From contig NZ_CP136920.1 in assembly GCF_033100135.1 (NCBI RefSeq), forward strand, positions 4,521,001-4,585,000: 64,000 nucleotides of DNA. Reading direction: 5' to 3'. A program made the translations under genes and the position numbers. This DNA is from Rubellicoccus peritrichatus. Its GTDB lineage: Bacteria; Verrucomicrobiota; Verrucomicrobiia; Opitutales; Cerasicoccaceae. This document shows positions 23,652-29,902 of the stretch, piece after piece; the first letter of the stretch is position 1, and each line of letters opens with the position of its first letter. The notes below the pieces were generated by a model. That model was not told the DNA's origin and did not search any database. It was given only the letters and a program-made list of their open reading frames with translations.

Positions 23652-23896
23652 TGTTTGCCTCCTTGCAGTGCCTCATCGAGATTTTGAATTTCGCTTAAGC
23701 GGGTTTGTCTTTCAGCCCTCCAGACTTTATACATCTCACGGACAATTTGGGGCACTATCCACCATTCAATTGTTGCTGTTATTGTAATAGGCTTGCCCGT
23801 TGGTGAGTCTGCGTAGATTTTAAGCTTCAAGCCCTCACCATAGACTCGATGGGCCTCAACATGGCAGACGTTCTCAATGTTTCTATTGTGCGTCAT
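23648..23896 (-). CDS. Unrecognised small early protein, 82 aa
   Basis: A beta-strand N-terminal half (LKLKIYADSPTGKPITITATIEWWIV) followed by a charged helix 'IVREMYKVWRAERQTRLSEIQNLDEAL'. 4-nt overlaps on both sides place it firmly in the coupled early operon. Function unknown. Confidence 0.6.
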   Translation of the reverse strand: MTHNRNIENVCHVEAHRVYGEGLKLKIYADSPTGKPITITATIEWWIVPQIVREMYKVWRAERQTRLSEIQNLDEALQGGKQ

Positions 23897-24069
23897 GCCG
23901 CCCTCCTATCTTCTGTTTGATTGGCGATCTGACGGCGAAGTTGTAACACTTCGTTATAAGTGCGACGGCTGTAGTCCTCAGACTCCTTTAGCTGCTCACG
24001 AACTGTGAGGGCATAGCCTGTGACGCAAGCTAACAAAAAGATTGGAACGGTTATGGCTAAAGCGATCAT
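23893..24069 (-). CDS. Small membrane protein with coiled-coil tail, 58 aa
   Basis: Starts MIALAITVPIFLLACVTGY: one N-terminal hydrophobic helix with a possible lipobox (LLAC), then a charged helix 'VREQLKESEDYSRRTYNEVLQL'. ATG overlaps the upstream stop, and its TGA overlaps the next ATG. The layout resembles a miniature spanin or membrane anchor, but in an early operon; function unknown. Confidence 0.68.
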   Translation of the reverse strand: MIALAITVPIFLLACVTGYALTVREQLKESEDYSRRTYNEVLQLRRQIANQTEDRRAA

Positions 24070-24461
24070 GCTGCAACTGCCTCCTCTTCTAAAAGATTCC
24101 CGTCTTCATCCGTGAAGAAGTAATCATCACGAGCATTGCGGCGATTGGTCTTCAGCCTGACGATTCTTGCAGCAGAACCATTTGAACGTGGCCTGATGAC
24201 ATCCGTTCCTAGCACTGAAGCCGGAAGAATTGCACCGAGGCCAAGGAGAATGAAGAGACAGACGGTTGATTCAGTGACTACCTTGACTGACTCCTTGCTT
24301 ATTATGCGACCTTGATTGACTGCTTCAGCAGCGAGTGTCTTTAAGTAGGCCGAAATCGAAACATTGGATTCATAGGCGAGCTTGGACAGTTTGAAGTCCA
24401 GCGACTCAGATAAATTCAATGTCCGGTTCTTAGTTCCGGGGCCTAGTGCGTTGGTTGGCAT
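24066..24461 (-). CDS. Ribbon-helix-helix-like protein with membrane segment, 131 aa
   Basis: Residues 12-50 ('NRTLNLSESLDFKLSKLAYESNVSISAYLKTLAAEAV') read like an RHH DNA-binding fold. Residues ~63-84 (VTESTVCLFILLGLGAILPASV) are one hydrophobic helix. A basic stretch (RIVRLKTNRRNARDD) and acidic end follow. A DNA-binding fold tethered to the membrane would be unusual; alternatively the N-terminus is only RHH-like. 1-nt overlap with the gene upstream. Confidence 0.55.
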   Translation of the reverse strand: MPTNALGPGTKNRTLNLSESLDFKLSKLAYESNVSISAYLKTLAAEAVNQGRIISKESVKVVTESTVCLFILLGLGAILPASVLGTDVIRPRSNGSAARIVRLKTNRRNARDDYFFTDEDGNLLEEEAVAA

Positions 24462-24709
24462 TATGACTCCCTCCCTTCTGCTTTAGCTTTTACCTGCTTC
24501 AGCTTCTCAACAAGGTCATCCAGCCTAGCAACATATTCATCCCATTTCTTAGAATGAACTCGGTAATCGCCTAGAGCATCTATAATGAAGGTTAACTCAT
24601 AGGATGCATCTTTCCATTGGGATTCATATAAGTAGCCCAATGTCTTACCTTCGACTATCATGCTGGCTGCTAATTTGACCTTATTACTGGCCTCAATTTC
24701 TTCGCTCAT
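24461..24709 (-). CDS. Unrecognised small helical protein, 82 aa
   Basis: Charged, helical C-terminus (YVARLDDLVEKLKQVKAKAEG) with coiled-coil character, N-terminal part with mixed strands. Second gene of the early operon. Function unknown. Confidence 0.55.
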   Translation of the reverse strand: MSEEIEASNKVKLAASMIVEGKTLGYLYESQWKDASYELTFIIDALGDYRVHSKKWDEYVARLDDLVEKLKQVKAKAEGRES

Positions 24710-24735
24710 GGTATGTGGTGGTTTGGGTTGGTGGT

Positions 24736-24900
24736 TTAGTTGGATTGCTTTTTCGGATTTGTGCCAAAAAGCAGAAATGTGACGTGTTCTTTAACCGTCC
24801 TGCCCTCGATCTTGGCTCGCTTCTCGAAACTCTTCAGTTCCTCGGGTCTCAGTAGCTTAGTAAGATTTAGTGTGACTGTTAGAGGTTTGGTGTTGCTCAT
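24736..24900 (-). CDS. Small RHH-like regulator at head of early operon, 54 aa
   Basis: Starts MSNTKPLTVTLNLTKLLRPE, ends NPKKQSN. A beta strand 'LTVTLNL' then two helices ('PEELKSFEKRAKIEG', 'TVKEHVTFLLFG') is the Arc/CopG ribbon-helix-helix plan. First gene after the divergent promoter and opposite the repressor gene, the place of a Cro-like protein (inference). Confidence 0.68.
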   Translation of the reverse strand: MSNTKPLTVTLNLTKLLRPEELKSFEKRAKIEGRTVKEHVTFLLFGTNPKKQSN

Positions 24901-25000
24901 GTTCTAAAATCTTAGATTTCAAAACATAAAAGTTTGAATTCAAAACTATTGCAACAAAAAAAGTTGTAATTTCTAAACTTTTTCATTTCCTCTTAAGAAT
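24901..25000. promoter_or_regulatory. Divergent promoter / operator region of the genetic switch
   Basis: AT-rich 100 nt between the early operon and the repressor. TTGCAA at 24949..24954 is self-complementary and could act as -35 both ways: plus strand 17 nt to TCTAAA (24972..24977), minus strand 17 nt to TTTTAT (24931..24926). Operator-like inverted repeats: TTTGAATTCAAA 24933..24944, TTGCAAC / GTTGTAA 24949..24969, TCTAA-AATC-TTAGA 24903..24916. Promoter hexamers match only 4 of 6 each. Confidence 0.55.
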
Positions 25001-25582
25001 ATGGCATCCGATATTACACCTGAATCGCTTAAAGAATGGCGAAAAGAACAGAAGATGACCCAAACTGAAATGGGCTCTCTGATGGGCTGGGAAAAACTTG
25101 TCGTAACAAATATAGAGACCGGGAGACGAAAAATCAGTGACGCCGAACAAAGGCTGTTAAAATTGCTTATCCATGGCGAGTTACCCTTTAATGCACCTGT
25201 TTCAGATGACGTACTTGAATTCGATCAAGATGAGTGGGGATTAATCCATCGCATGGCACAAAGAGAGGGCTACAGTGATGCGAAGGATTGGATTGTAAGT
25301 AAAATTAGGGCTTACCTTTCGATGCTGCCTAAGCAGAGTGAGGATATACCAGCCATTGAAGACCTCAAACCCGACCCAATCCCAGCAATTCCAGGAGCCG
25401 CAAGTAAGCCGACTTACACGCTCGAAGAAGCGAGACGACTAGCTGAGGCCGAGGCTGCTTCTCGGGATGACATTTCGGAGGAGCTTTACGATCAACAACA
25501 ACTTGAGAATGATCGTCTTTATGAGGAAGCTCGCAAAAAGAAGAAGGGTAAGCAGAAAAGTCAGAAACGGTTTTCAGCTTAG
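25001..25582 (+). CDS. XRE-type repressor candidate, 193 aa
   Basis: N-terminal HTH_3 domain, residues ~7-60: 'SLKEWRKEQKMTQTEMGSLMGWEKLVVTNIETGRRKISDAEQRLLKLL'. The middle is folded-looking; the last ~70 residues are Ala/Glu/Lys-rich and end in a basic tail (KKKKGKQKSQKRFSA). No LexA/CI-type peptidase domain, so classical RecA-triggered self-cleavage is not expected. It is the only plus-strand gene facing the early operon, the place of the lysogenic repressor. Its last 218 bp lie antisense to the response regulator gene. Confidence 0.75.
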   Translation: MASDITPESLKEWRKEQKMTQTEMGSLMGWEKLVVTNIETGRRKISDAEQRLLKLLIHGELPFNAPVSDDVLEFDQDEWGLIHRMAQREGYSDAKDWIVSKIRAYLSMLPKQSEDIPAIEDLKPDPIPAIPGAASKPTYTLEEARRLAEAEAASRDDISEELYDQQQLENDRLYEEARKKKKGKQKSQKRFSA

Positions 25583-25982
25583 TATCCCAGCGCTTGATTA
25601 ACACCATCAACTCAATCAGGCGAACCGGGTATTTTCCTGTCAGCTCGGCTTTGTCCAGGAATTCGATTGCTCCCAATGCAAGCGCCCGCCGCCGCTTGGT
25701 GTCGGTTGGCTTTGCTGACATGGCAATGATAGCTGGGTAGCGCCTCTGCACCCTCCAGAGATCCTTAATGTCACGCATGAGGGAAAGGCCATCAGTGCCA
25801 TGCCCTATCATCACATCGACAAAGACAGCATCAACCGCTTCGTTCTTAATTGCTTCTAGTTTGAATTCGAGCGGACTGGTGAACGTTGTGACCTTATAAT
25901 GACTTGTTCGTTCTATCTGCTCCTTGATTATTATGTTGTTGTACTCTTGGTCGTCTAAGACCAGAATTTCTCTTTTCTGCAT
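25365..25982 (-). CDS. Stand-alone response regulator (receiver domain), 205 aa
   Basis: From ATG 25982 the protein shows a complete receiver fold: 'REILVLDDQEYN' with acidic pair Asp10-Asp11, phospho-acceptor Asp56 in 'AVFVDVMI', Ser89 in 'AIIAMSAKP', Lys111 in 'EFLDKAEL'. All five key positions are present, so it should be phosphorylatable. No HTH or enzymatic output domain follows; the C-terminal ~70 residues are unrelated and lie antisense to the repressor's 3' end. A TTG at 26009 would add nine residues. It lies between the repressor and integrase. Likely binds another protein according to host kinase signals (inference). Confidence 0.85.
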   Translation of the reverse strand: MQKREILVLDDQEYNNIIIKEQIERTSHYKVTTFTSPLEFKLEAIKNEAVDAVFVDVMIGHGTDGLSLMRDIKDLWRVQRRYPAIIAMSAKPTDTKRRRALALGAIEFLDKAELTGKYPVRLIELMVLIKRWDTKLKTVSDFSAYPSSFCELPHKDDHSQVVVDRKAPPKCHPEKQPRPQLVVSLLRACKSAYLRLLELLGLGRV

Positions 25983-26036
25983 TGTATTAAGCTCGCAGGA
26001 AAGAGGCAAGCTCGCCAGAAAATTTTAAGCATGCAC

Positions 26037-26066
26037 GAACGTTTTTGCACAGCTGCAAATTCGTTC
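26037..26066. promoter_or_regulatory. Imperfect 30-bp palindrome upstream of response regulator
   Basis: GAACGTTTTTGCA-CAGC-TGCAAATTCGTTC: 13-bp arms with two mismatches. Together with a direct repeat AAGCTCGC at 25989..25996 and 26008..26015 (19-bp spacing) it occupies the space between the RHH gene and the response regulator gene, a likely promoter/operator. Confidence 0.45.
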
Positions 26067-26107
26067 AAGGCCACGGAACAAAGGGTTAAAACGCTTGTCC
26101 GCGCGAG

Positions 26108-26281
26108 CTACTTTTTATCCAGCTCCTTGAAATATGCATCAAGGTGGACCGTAAGCCAATTTGACCGTGAGCGAGATTCTTCTGCCGCTGCTTTGTCCAT
26201 GCGCTTAACTAGCTTCTGAGGCAGAGACACGGAGACTTGAGCGTTTTTGGGGTTTCGCTTTGGTACGTGCTTCTTGGCCAT
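26108..26281 (-). CDS. Ribbon-helix-helix (CopG-like) regulator, 57 aa
   Basis: Start at ATG 26281 (MAKKHVPKRNPKNAQVSVSL); an upstream GTG at 26359 would add 26 unlikely residues. 'NAQVSVSLPQKLVKRMDKAA' is the RHH strand and first helix, 'SRSNWLTVHLDAYFKEL' the second. A basic N-terminal arm may contact DNA. It is divergent from a second RHH gene and reads toward the response regulator gene. Confidence 0.75.
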   Translation of the reverse strand: MAKKHVPKRNPKNAQVSVSLPQKLVKRMDKAAAEESRSRSNWLTVHLDAYFKELDKK

Positions 26282-26368
26282 TTCCGCGATGTCACTAGCT
26301 AAAACACTGACATTCAAGACAAAAGAGCCTTGCCATACTGCATGATGTGTCCTACACACTAAGACAAT

Positions 26369-26539
26369 ATGGGCGATGAGAGACAGCGGACATGTATTGT
26401 CCTACCTGAAAATCTGATCAAGCGAATAGACAAATTTGTAGCACAGAAAAACCTTAGCAACAGGAGCGAAGCATTAGAAAAAGCTCTTGAGGAAATACTA
26501 CCTGAAGAAGATGAAACGAAGCTTAACGAAGCTGAATAG
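26369..26539 (+). CDS. Ribbon-helix-helix (CopG-like) regulator, 56 aa
   Basis: Starts MGDERQRTCIVLPENLIKRI; 'RTCIVLPENLIKRIDKFVAQ' then 'SNRSEALEKALEEIL' is a textbook RHH plan, ending in an acidic tail (PEEDETKLNEAE). The 87-nt space to the opposite RHH gene holds GTGT-CCT-ACAC (26347..26357), and TGTCCTAC recurs at 26348 and 26398, possible operator half-sites. Could be an antitoxin-like or phage regulator; no toxin partner seen. Confidence 0.75.
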   Translation: MGDERQRTCIVLPENLIKRIDKFVAQKNLSNRSEALEKALEEILPEEDETKLNEAE

Positions 26540-26626
26540 TGTCCGATACTATTAATGAACCCCCTAAAATATTAGGGCAAGAAATCAACCTAACTCCCCT
26601 CCCTGTCTCAATTCCAGTAAGTGCCG

Positions 26627-27007
26627 ATGAGACAGCTTGACGACATAAACGCACACCTTGAGAGCCTGATAGACAAGTATGGTGGCACTCAAACAGCACT
26701 CCTGACCAAGCTGAAGTTAGAGGGCAAGGACTATCTGCTGTCACGCTTTCGCCGAGATGGGAGCATGGATGAAGTCTTTGTTGCCGCTGCTGTCAATTAC
26801 TTGACCGAAGACGAAGCCCTACCCTTTGCCACCTACTACATCAATGCAATTTTGAAGCCCCCCTACGCGCTAGACGTTGTCAGATACGATAAGCAGAGGC
26901 GAAAGACTGCACACGACCTGGATACTTTACCCAAGAAAGAAGAGAACATGTTTCTGAGGGGGCTTTCGGCTATCATACACATTATCAACCGCCCTGACAA
27001 AAAGTAG
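26627..27007 (+). CDS. Unrecognised immunity-region protein, 126 aa
   Basis: Start set at ATG 26627 (MRQLDDINAHLESLIDKYGG); GTG 26621 is an alternative. 'GTQTALLTKLKLEGKDYLLSRFRR' looks like a helical, possibly DNA-binding segment, and the rest is mixed. Upstream, CCCTAA-AATA-TTAGGG (around 26562..26577) is an inverted repeat. Function unknown; position suggests lysogenic expression. Confidence 0.6.
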   Translation: MRQLDDINAHLESLIDKYGGTQTALLTKLKLEGKDYLLSRFRRDGSMDEVFVAAAVNYLTEDEALPFATYYINAILKPPYALDVVRYDKQRRKTAHDLDTLPKKEENMFLRGLSAIIHIINRPDKK

Positions 27008-27090
27008 ACTCCCTAAAATGAAATGATCGAGCTGATTAAAGTTTTGATATACATAATTCTAGGGCCTGATGACCCTAAGAACCCAGGTAA

Positions 27091-27498
27091 TCATAGCTCC
27101 TCGTCTCGCGTATTGGCAGCTATATCTGGATCATAACCCAGGATCGATTTAGCGACATGGTGAGCGTCCCAATGTTTAGGCGGGATCATGTCTCGCTCCT
27201 GCCGGAACTCCACATTGCGCCAGTGCTCCAAAACGCCTACCTGCTTGCTGATGACCTGCTGTAAGTCCTCAACCTTGTCTGACAGAGCAAGGCCGCTCAA
27301 CATTGGCCAGTCGGGAGCGTGCATTTCAAACCCCGCCTCTTTCGCGGTATCCACATGGGCTTGAAGCTCCTGAAAAAGCATACTGATGGCTTGGCGCAAT
27401 TTCTCCGGGTCATCACAGTTTTGGGCAATGTGCCTCCAGTAAAATGCTCCCTGTTTTGCGCTGCTCATATAGTAAGATGGCTGTCTTTCTGCTGGCAT
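27091..27498 (-). CDS. Unrecognised protein next to integrase, 135 aa
   Basis: Helical, with Gln-rich stretch 'AISMLFQELQAHVDTAKEAG' and 'EDLQQVISKQVGVLEHWRN'. It follows the integrase on the minus strand after 58 nt and converges with the plus-strand 126-aa gene. A weak inverted repeat CTAGGG...CCCTAAG (27060..27076) in between could end both transcripts. Function unknown. Confidence 0.6.
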   Translation of the reverse strand: MPAERQPSYYMSSAKQGAFYWRHIAQNCDDPEKLRQAISMLFQELQAHVDTAKEAGFEMHAPDWPMLSGLALSDKVEDLQQVISKQVGVLEHWRNVEFRQERDMIPPKHWDAHHVAKSILGYDPDIAANTRDEEL

Positions 27499-27556
27499 TT
27501 CACAAGACTAAAAGAGCCTGCGAAAGTGTCTAGGGGAAAGTGATAAAATCTGACCT

Positions 27557-28630
27557 TCACGGCCTCAACTCAGCAAGGTTTGACGCCATCGCCTTTGTAA
27601 TACCCATGCCCTGATAGTTTTGATACAACATATCTTGGTTTCGATGACCCAAATTTTTGGCGGTTGCTGCAGGATCAGCGAAGTAAGCAACGTGATAGGT
27701 GCAATGGGTGTGACGAATAGCGTCATGGGGCCAATCTCGAATAGTTTTACCCCTGTTGGCATATCCCGCTAGTTGCTTCCATCGCTTGGTGACGCTTGAT
27801 GGCATTATTTTACAAACTGGACCCTTTCTCATTTCTTTGGGAATCGACTCTAGCCATTCCCAAATGACATCGAAATGCTTGCTGTCTCCGTCGAGTATGC
27901 GCCCGCTCTCCCCCTTGCTGGTGACATTTGTTAAAGTAATGATCCTGTCAGAAAGATTGATGTCACGTTCCCATGTCATGGCGGGCTTGCTGCCACCGGG
28001 CGCGATCTCATGCGGCCTCAACCCTGCGAAGATTCCAAGAGCAGCCGATGCCCTAAGATTCATTTTGGCACCCCTGAGGATGAAAACTATGTCGTCAAAC
28101 TCAAGAATCCGAGGCTTCCCGGATTCATCCTTAGCTCTGTAATCCTTGCGGGCCGTTGCGTTCGGCATCCTCAGCTTCAGCTTTTGGGCTGGGTTGATCG
28201 GAATCAAGGGAGGCTCCAAACTACAAGCATATCCAAACAAAGCCCTAATGGCCCGATGGTGACAGTTGATGCTTCCAACTGACAGCTTCAGTCCCTCCAA
28301 GTAGCCTACAACGTCATTGCGGGTTAGTTCGCCTATCCGCTTATTGCCGTGTTGATCCAGGAATCCCGGAATAGTGTCTTGGTAGAATTCCAAGGTTTCC
28401 ATGGACATGGGCTTAGGCTGTCCCGATCTCACGCGATTCAGGCACTCCAGGAGCCATTTATCGCATACTTCAGACACAGTAGGACCTGACCCAGTAACAG
28501 AACTATGCCCAATATGAGACTTGCCTATTCGAACAAGCTCAAGGAAGTTAAAACCCGTTCCTTCAGCTTCAGCGACCGCCAAGCGCGTAAGCTGCTTTTG
28601 TTCAGGACTTAATGCGAAATTACTTCTCAT
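27557..28630 (-). CDS. int: Tyrosine-recombinase integrase, 357 aa
   Basis: Site-specific recombinase that inserts and excises the phage. Catalytic-domain landmarks: Arg205 in 'FAGLRPHE', Lys239 in 'TSKG', 'HDAIRHTH' with Arg306 and His307, His329 in 'LGHRNQ', nucleophile Tyr339 in 'YQNYQG'. N-terminal SAM-like core-binding domain ~48-135. The HDAIRHT spacing and C-terminal 'GITKAMASNLAELRP' recall integrases I associate with PVC-group bacteria. It reads away from the att core, 140 nt from it, the normal int-attP layout. Confidence 0.92.
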   Translation of the reverse strand: MRSNFALSPEQKQLTRLAVAEAEGTGFNFLELVRIGKSHIGHSSVTGSGPTVSEVCDKWLLECLNRVRSGQPKPMSMETLEFYQDTIPGFLDQHGNKRIGELTRNDVVGYLEGLKLSVGSINCHHRAIRALFGYACSLEPPLIPINPAQKLKLRMPNATARKDYRAKDESGKPRILEFDDIVFILRGAKMNLRASAALGIFAGLRPHEIAPGGSKPAMTWERDINLSDRIITLTNVTSKGESGRILDGDSKHFDVIWEWLESIPKEMRKGPVCKIMPSSVTKRWKQLAGYANRGKTIRDWPHDAIRHTHCTYHVAYFADPAATAKNLGHRNQDMLYQNYQGMGITKAMASNLAELRP

Positions 28631-28927
28631 GGACCTCCTGATTTTTCATAGGGAGGATTCTCTCGAAAATGCCCCAAAATGTCAATATTTTGCCTATATT
28701 TTGGAGAATTTAGACCGCAAAAAAGGTCGTTTTTCAGCCAAAGATATTCTGTAAGTCGTTGAATATCAAATGGCACGCCGCCAGGGAGTCGAACCCCGAA
28801 CCTCCTGATCCGTAGTCAGGGATTTCAACATTGATTATCAATGGCTTACAAAAGCCATTTTGTACTAAACAGGGCATTTTCCATTTTCTAGGCCCAAATT
28901 CGTCAAATATTACGAGCTATGAGCATG
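28631..28927. other. Integrase upstream / attP region
   Basis: 297 nt without a supported gene. It holds the tRNA-derived att core, an inverted repeat AATGGCTT-ACAA-AAGCCATT at 28840..28859, the small palindrome ATTGA-TTA-TCAAT (28829..28841), GACC-GCAAAAAA-GGTC (28713..28728) and AT-rich sequence that may carry integrase arm sites and the int promoter. Confidence 0.6.
28771..28820 (-). other. attP core: 3' part of tRNA-Arg(ACG)
   Basis: Minus strand reads as a tRNA from anticodon arm to CCA: stem CCTGA, loop CTACGGA (anticodon ACG), stem TCAGG, variable AGGTT, T-stem CGGGG, T-loop TTCGACT, CCCTG, acceptor strand GCGGCGT, G, CCA. Bases beyond 28820 do not form a D-arm or 5' half, so it is not a full tRNA gene. 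Phages carrying such a piece restore the host tRNA on integration. Confidence 0.88.
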
Positions 28928-29158
28928 CTATTCAGGAGGAAAATAACCACTCTCTGAAATCTTCACAAGCTTTCCTGTTTTGCCTTCCTTCTTGAGCAAC
29001 CTTCTGGCCGATGCTTTGTCTGGAAACTGCGTTGCATCCTCGTGATCAGGCGTCGAACAAAGATAAGGCTTTGGCCCCTCGCTCGATCCCCAGTAGCCCG
29101 AGACCTGAGTCCTGACGACCTTCCCCCAGCTACTCCCCATATGGATGATGTATGGCAT
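28928..29158 (-). CDS. Unrecognised accessory protein, 76 aa
   Basis: Small protein with Gly/Ser/Trp-rich start (IHMGSSWGKVVRTQVSGYWG) and Lys-rich middle (ARRLLKKEGKTGKLVKI). First gene beyond attP on the other side from the integrase, where cargo (moron) genes commonly sit. Function unknown. Confidence 0.5.
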   Translation of the reverse strand: MPYIIHMGSSWGKVVRTQVSGYWGSSEGPKPYLCSTPDHEDATQFPDKASARRLLKKEGKTGKLVKISESGYFPPE

Positions 29159-29194
29159 GCGCCTATAGTGAACATATTGCCATATTAAATCAAG

Positions 29195-29563
29195 TCAGTA
29201 AAAAGCAAATTCCAGGGTATTCCAACTATTGTCAGCCTTTTGCTGCACTATGTAAAACTGATGCCTTATCTTAACGCCATAGGGATTCTTTGCATCAACT
29301 GTTCCTATGGTTTTATAATTACCATTAGCCAAACGTTCAGTATCAAGCGCGACAAAGTTAGCACTGTCTGGACTGCTGAGCTGCATTCTAACATAATTCC
29401 TGGAAGCCGCCTTTGCTTCTGAGCTAAAATCGCTAGACTCCTGCTCAAACTTATGGCTTTCCTCAAGGCTTTGGCTAATTGAAATGATGATTGCAATCAG
29501 TGAGAGAGGAAGGCTGATGTAGAATAATGCTTTTAGTTTTTCCACACTTAGCGAATGAGGCAT
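29195..29563 (-). CDS. Membrane-anchored accessory protein, 122 aa
   Basis: One N-terminal hydrophobic helix (about 12-31: LFYISLPLSLIAIIISISQ), a polar linker, then a folded domain ('RNYVRMQLSSPDSANFV', 'KTIGTVDAKNPYGVKIRHQFYIV') like small extracytoplasmic domains found in hypothetical proteins. It lies between lysis genes and attP, so it is a candidate moron acting at the cell envelope, for instance in superinfection exclusion (inference). Confidence 0.6.
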   Translation of the reverse strand: MPHSLSVEKLKALFYISLPLSLIAIIISISQSLEESHKFEQESSDFSSEAKAASRNYVRMQLSSPDSANFVALDTERLANGNYKTIGTVDAKNPYGVKIRHQFYIVQQKADNSWNTLEFAFY

Positions 29564-29606
29564 TGTGTAAAGAATGGCAATCCTAAAGACTCAACAGCTA
29601 CCGACA

Positions 29607-29900
29607 TCAATTCTCACTTGGTCTCGTTAGCCAAAAGTCTTCATAGCCTTTCAGTTCGTACCTCTTTCTTGATTCATCAATAAGAGCGCCTATTTCATCC
29701 TCCTTCTCCATTCGCTGAAGGATCTGAGCATTCGTCTGAGCAAGCTTCTTAGTTTCGGAAGCCTCTTGGTTTGAGCTGTCTACTTTGTAATGCAAAGATG
29801 TGACATAGACACCAAAGGAAAAAGCAACGCCCAGTAGTGAAAACACTGTGAGTAATACGGCTGTGACCGTACCGATGATTTTAATGCCTTGTGTGCTCAT
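29607..29900 (-). CDS. Spanin-like membrane protein, 97 aa
   Basis: N-terminal membrane helix (about 8-34: IIGTVTAVLLTVFSLLGVAFSFGVYV) followed by a helical, coiled-coil-like periplasmic part (VDSSNQEASETKKLAQTNAQILQRMEKEDEI). This is the plan of i-spanins that disrupt the outer membrane with a lipoprotein partner; the 53-aa lipoprotein two genes upstream could be that partner. A holin role is an alternative. Confidence 0.55.
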   Translation of the reverse strand: MSTQGIKIIGTVTAVLLTVFSLLGVAFSFGVYVTSLHYKVDSSNQEASETKKLAQTNAQILQRMEKEDEIGALIDESRKRYELKGYEDFWLTRPSEN

Positions 29901-29902
29901 TC

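Larger units (their letters stand above)
1..28280. repeat. First copy of the 35,720-bp repeated unit (partial)
   Basis: Bases 1..28280 correspond one-to-one with 35721..64000 at a constant offset of 35,720. All gene boundaries and translations that can be compared are the same. The repeat begins inside a tail gene and ends inside the integrase only because the window edges fall there, so these edges are not biological. The offset is exactly one phage genome length, as expected for a tandem prophage, a concatemer or a circular molecule read past its end. Confidence 0.97.

Noticed and set aside
27024-27137. 37-aa plus-strand frame starting MIELIKVLIYII
   Set aside because: Short hydrophobic start but runs into the antisense of the 135-aa gene without any supporting signal.
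28521-28754. 77-aa plus-strand frame over the integrase start and attP flank
   Set aside because: Overlaps the integrase N-terminus and attP DNA; no ribosome site or family.
28771-28820. Functional tRNA-Arg gene
   Set aside because: Only the anticodon-to-CCA half is present; no D-arm or 5' acceptor strand follows.
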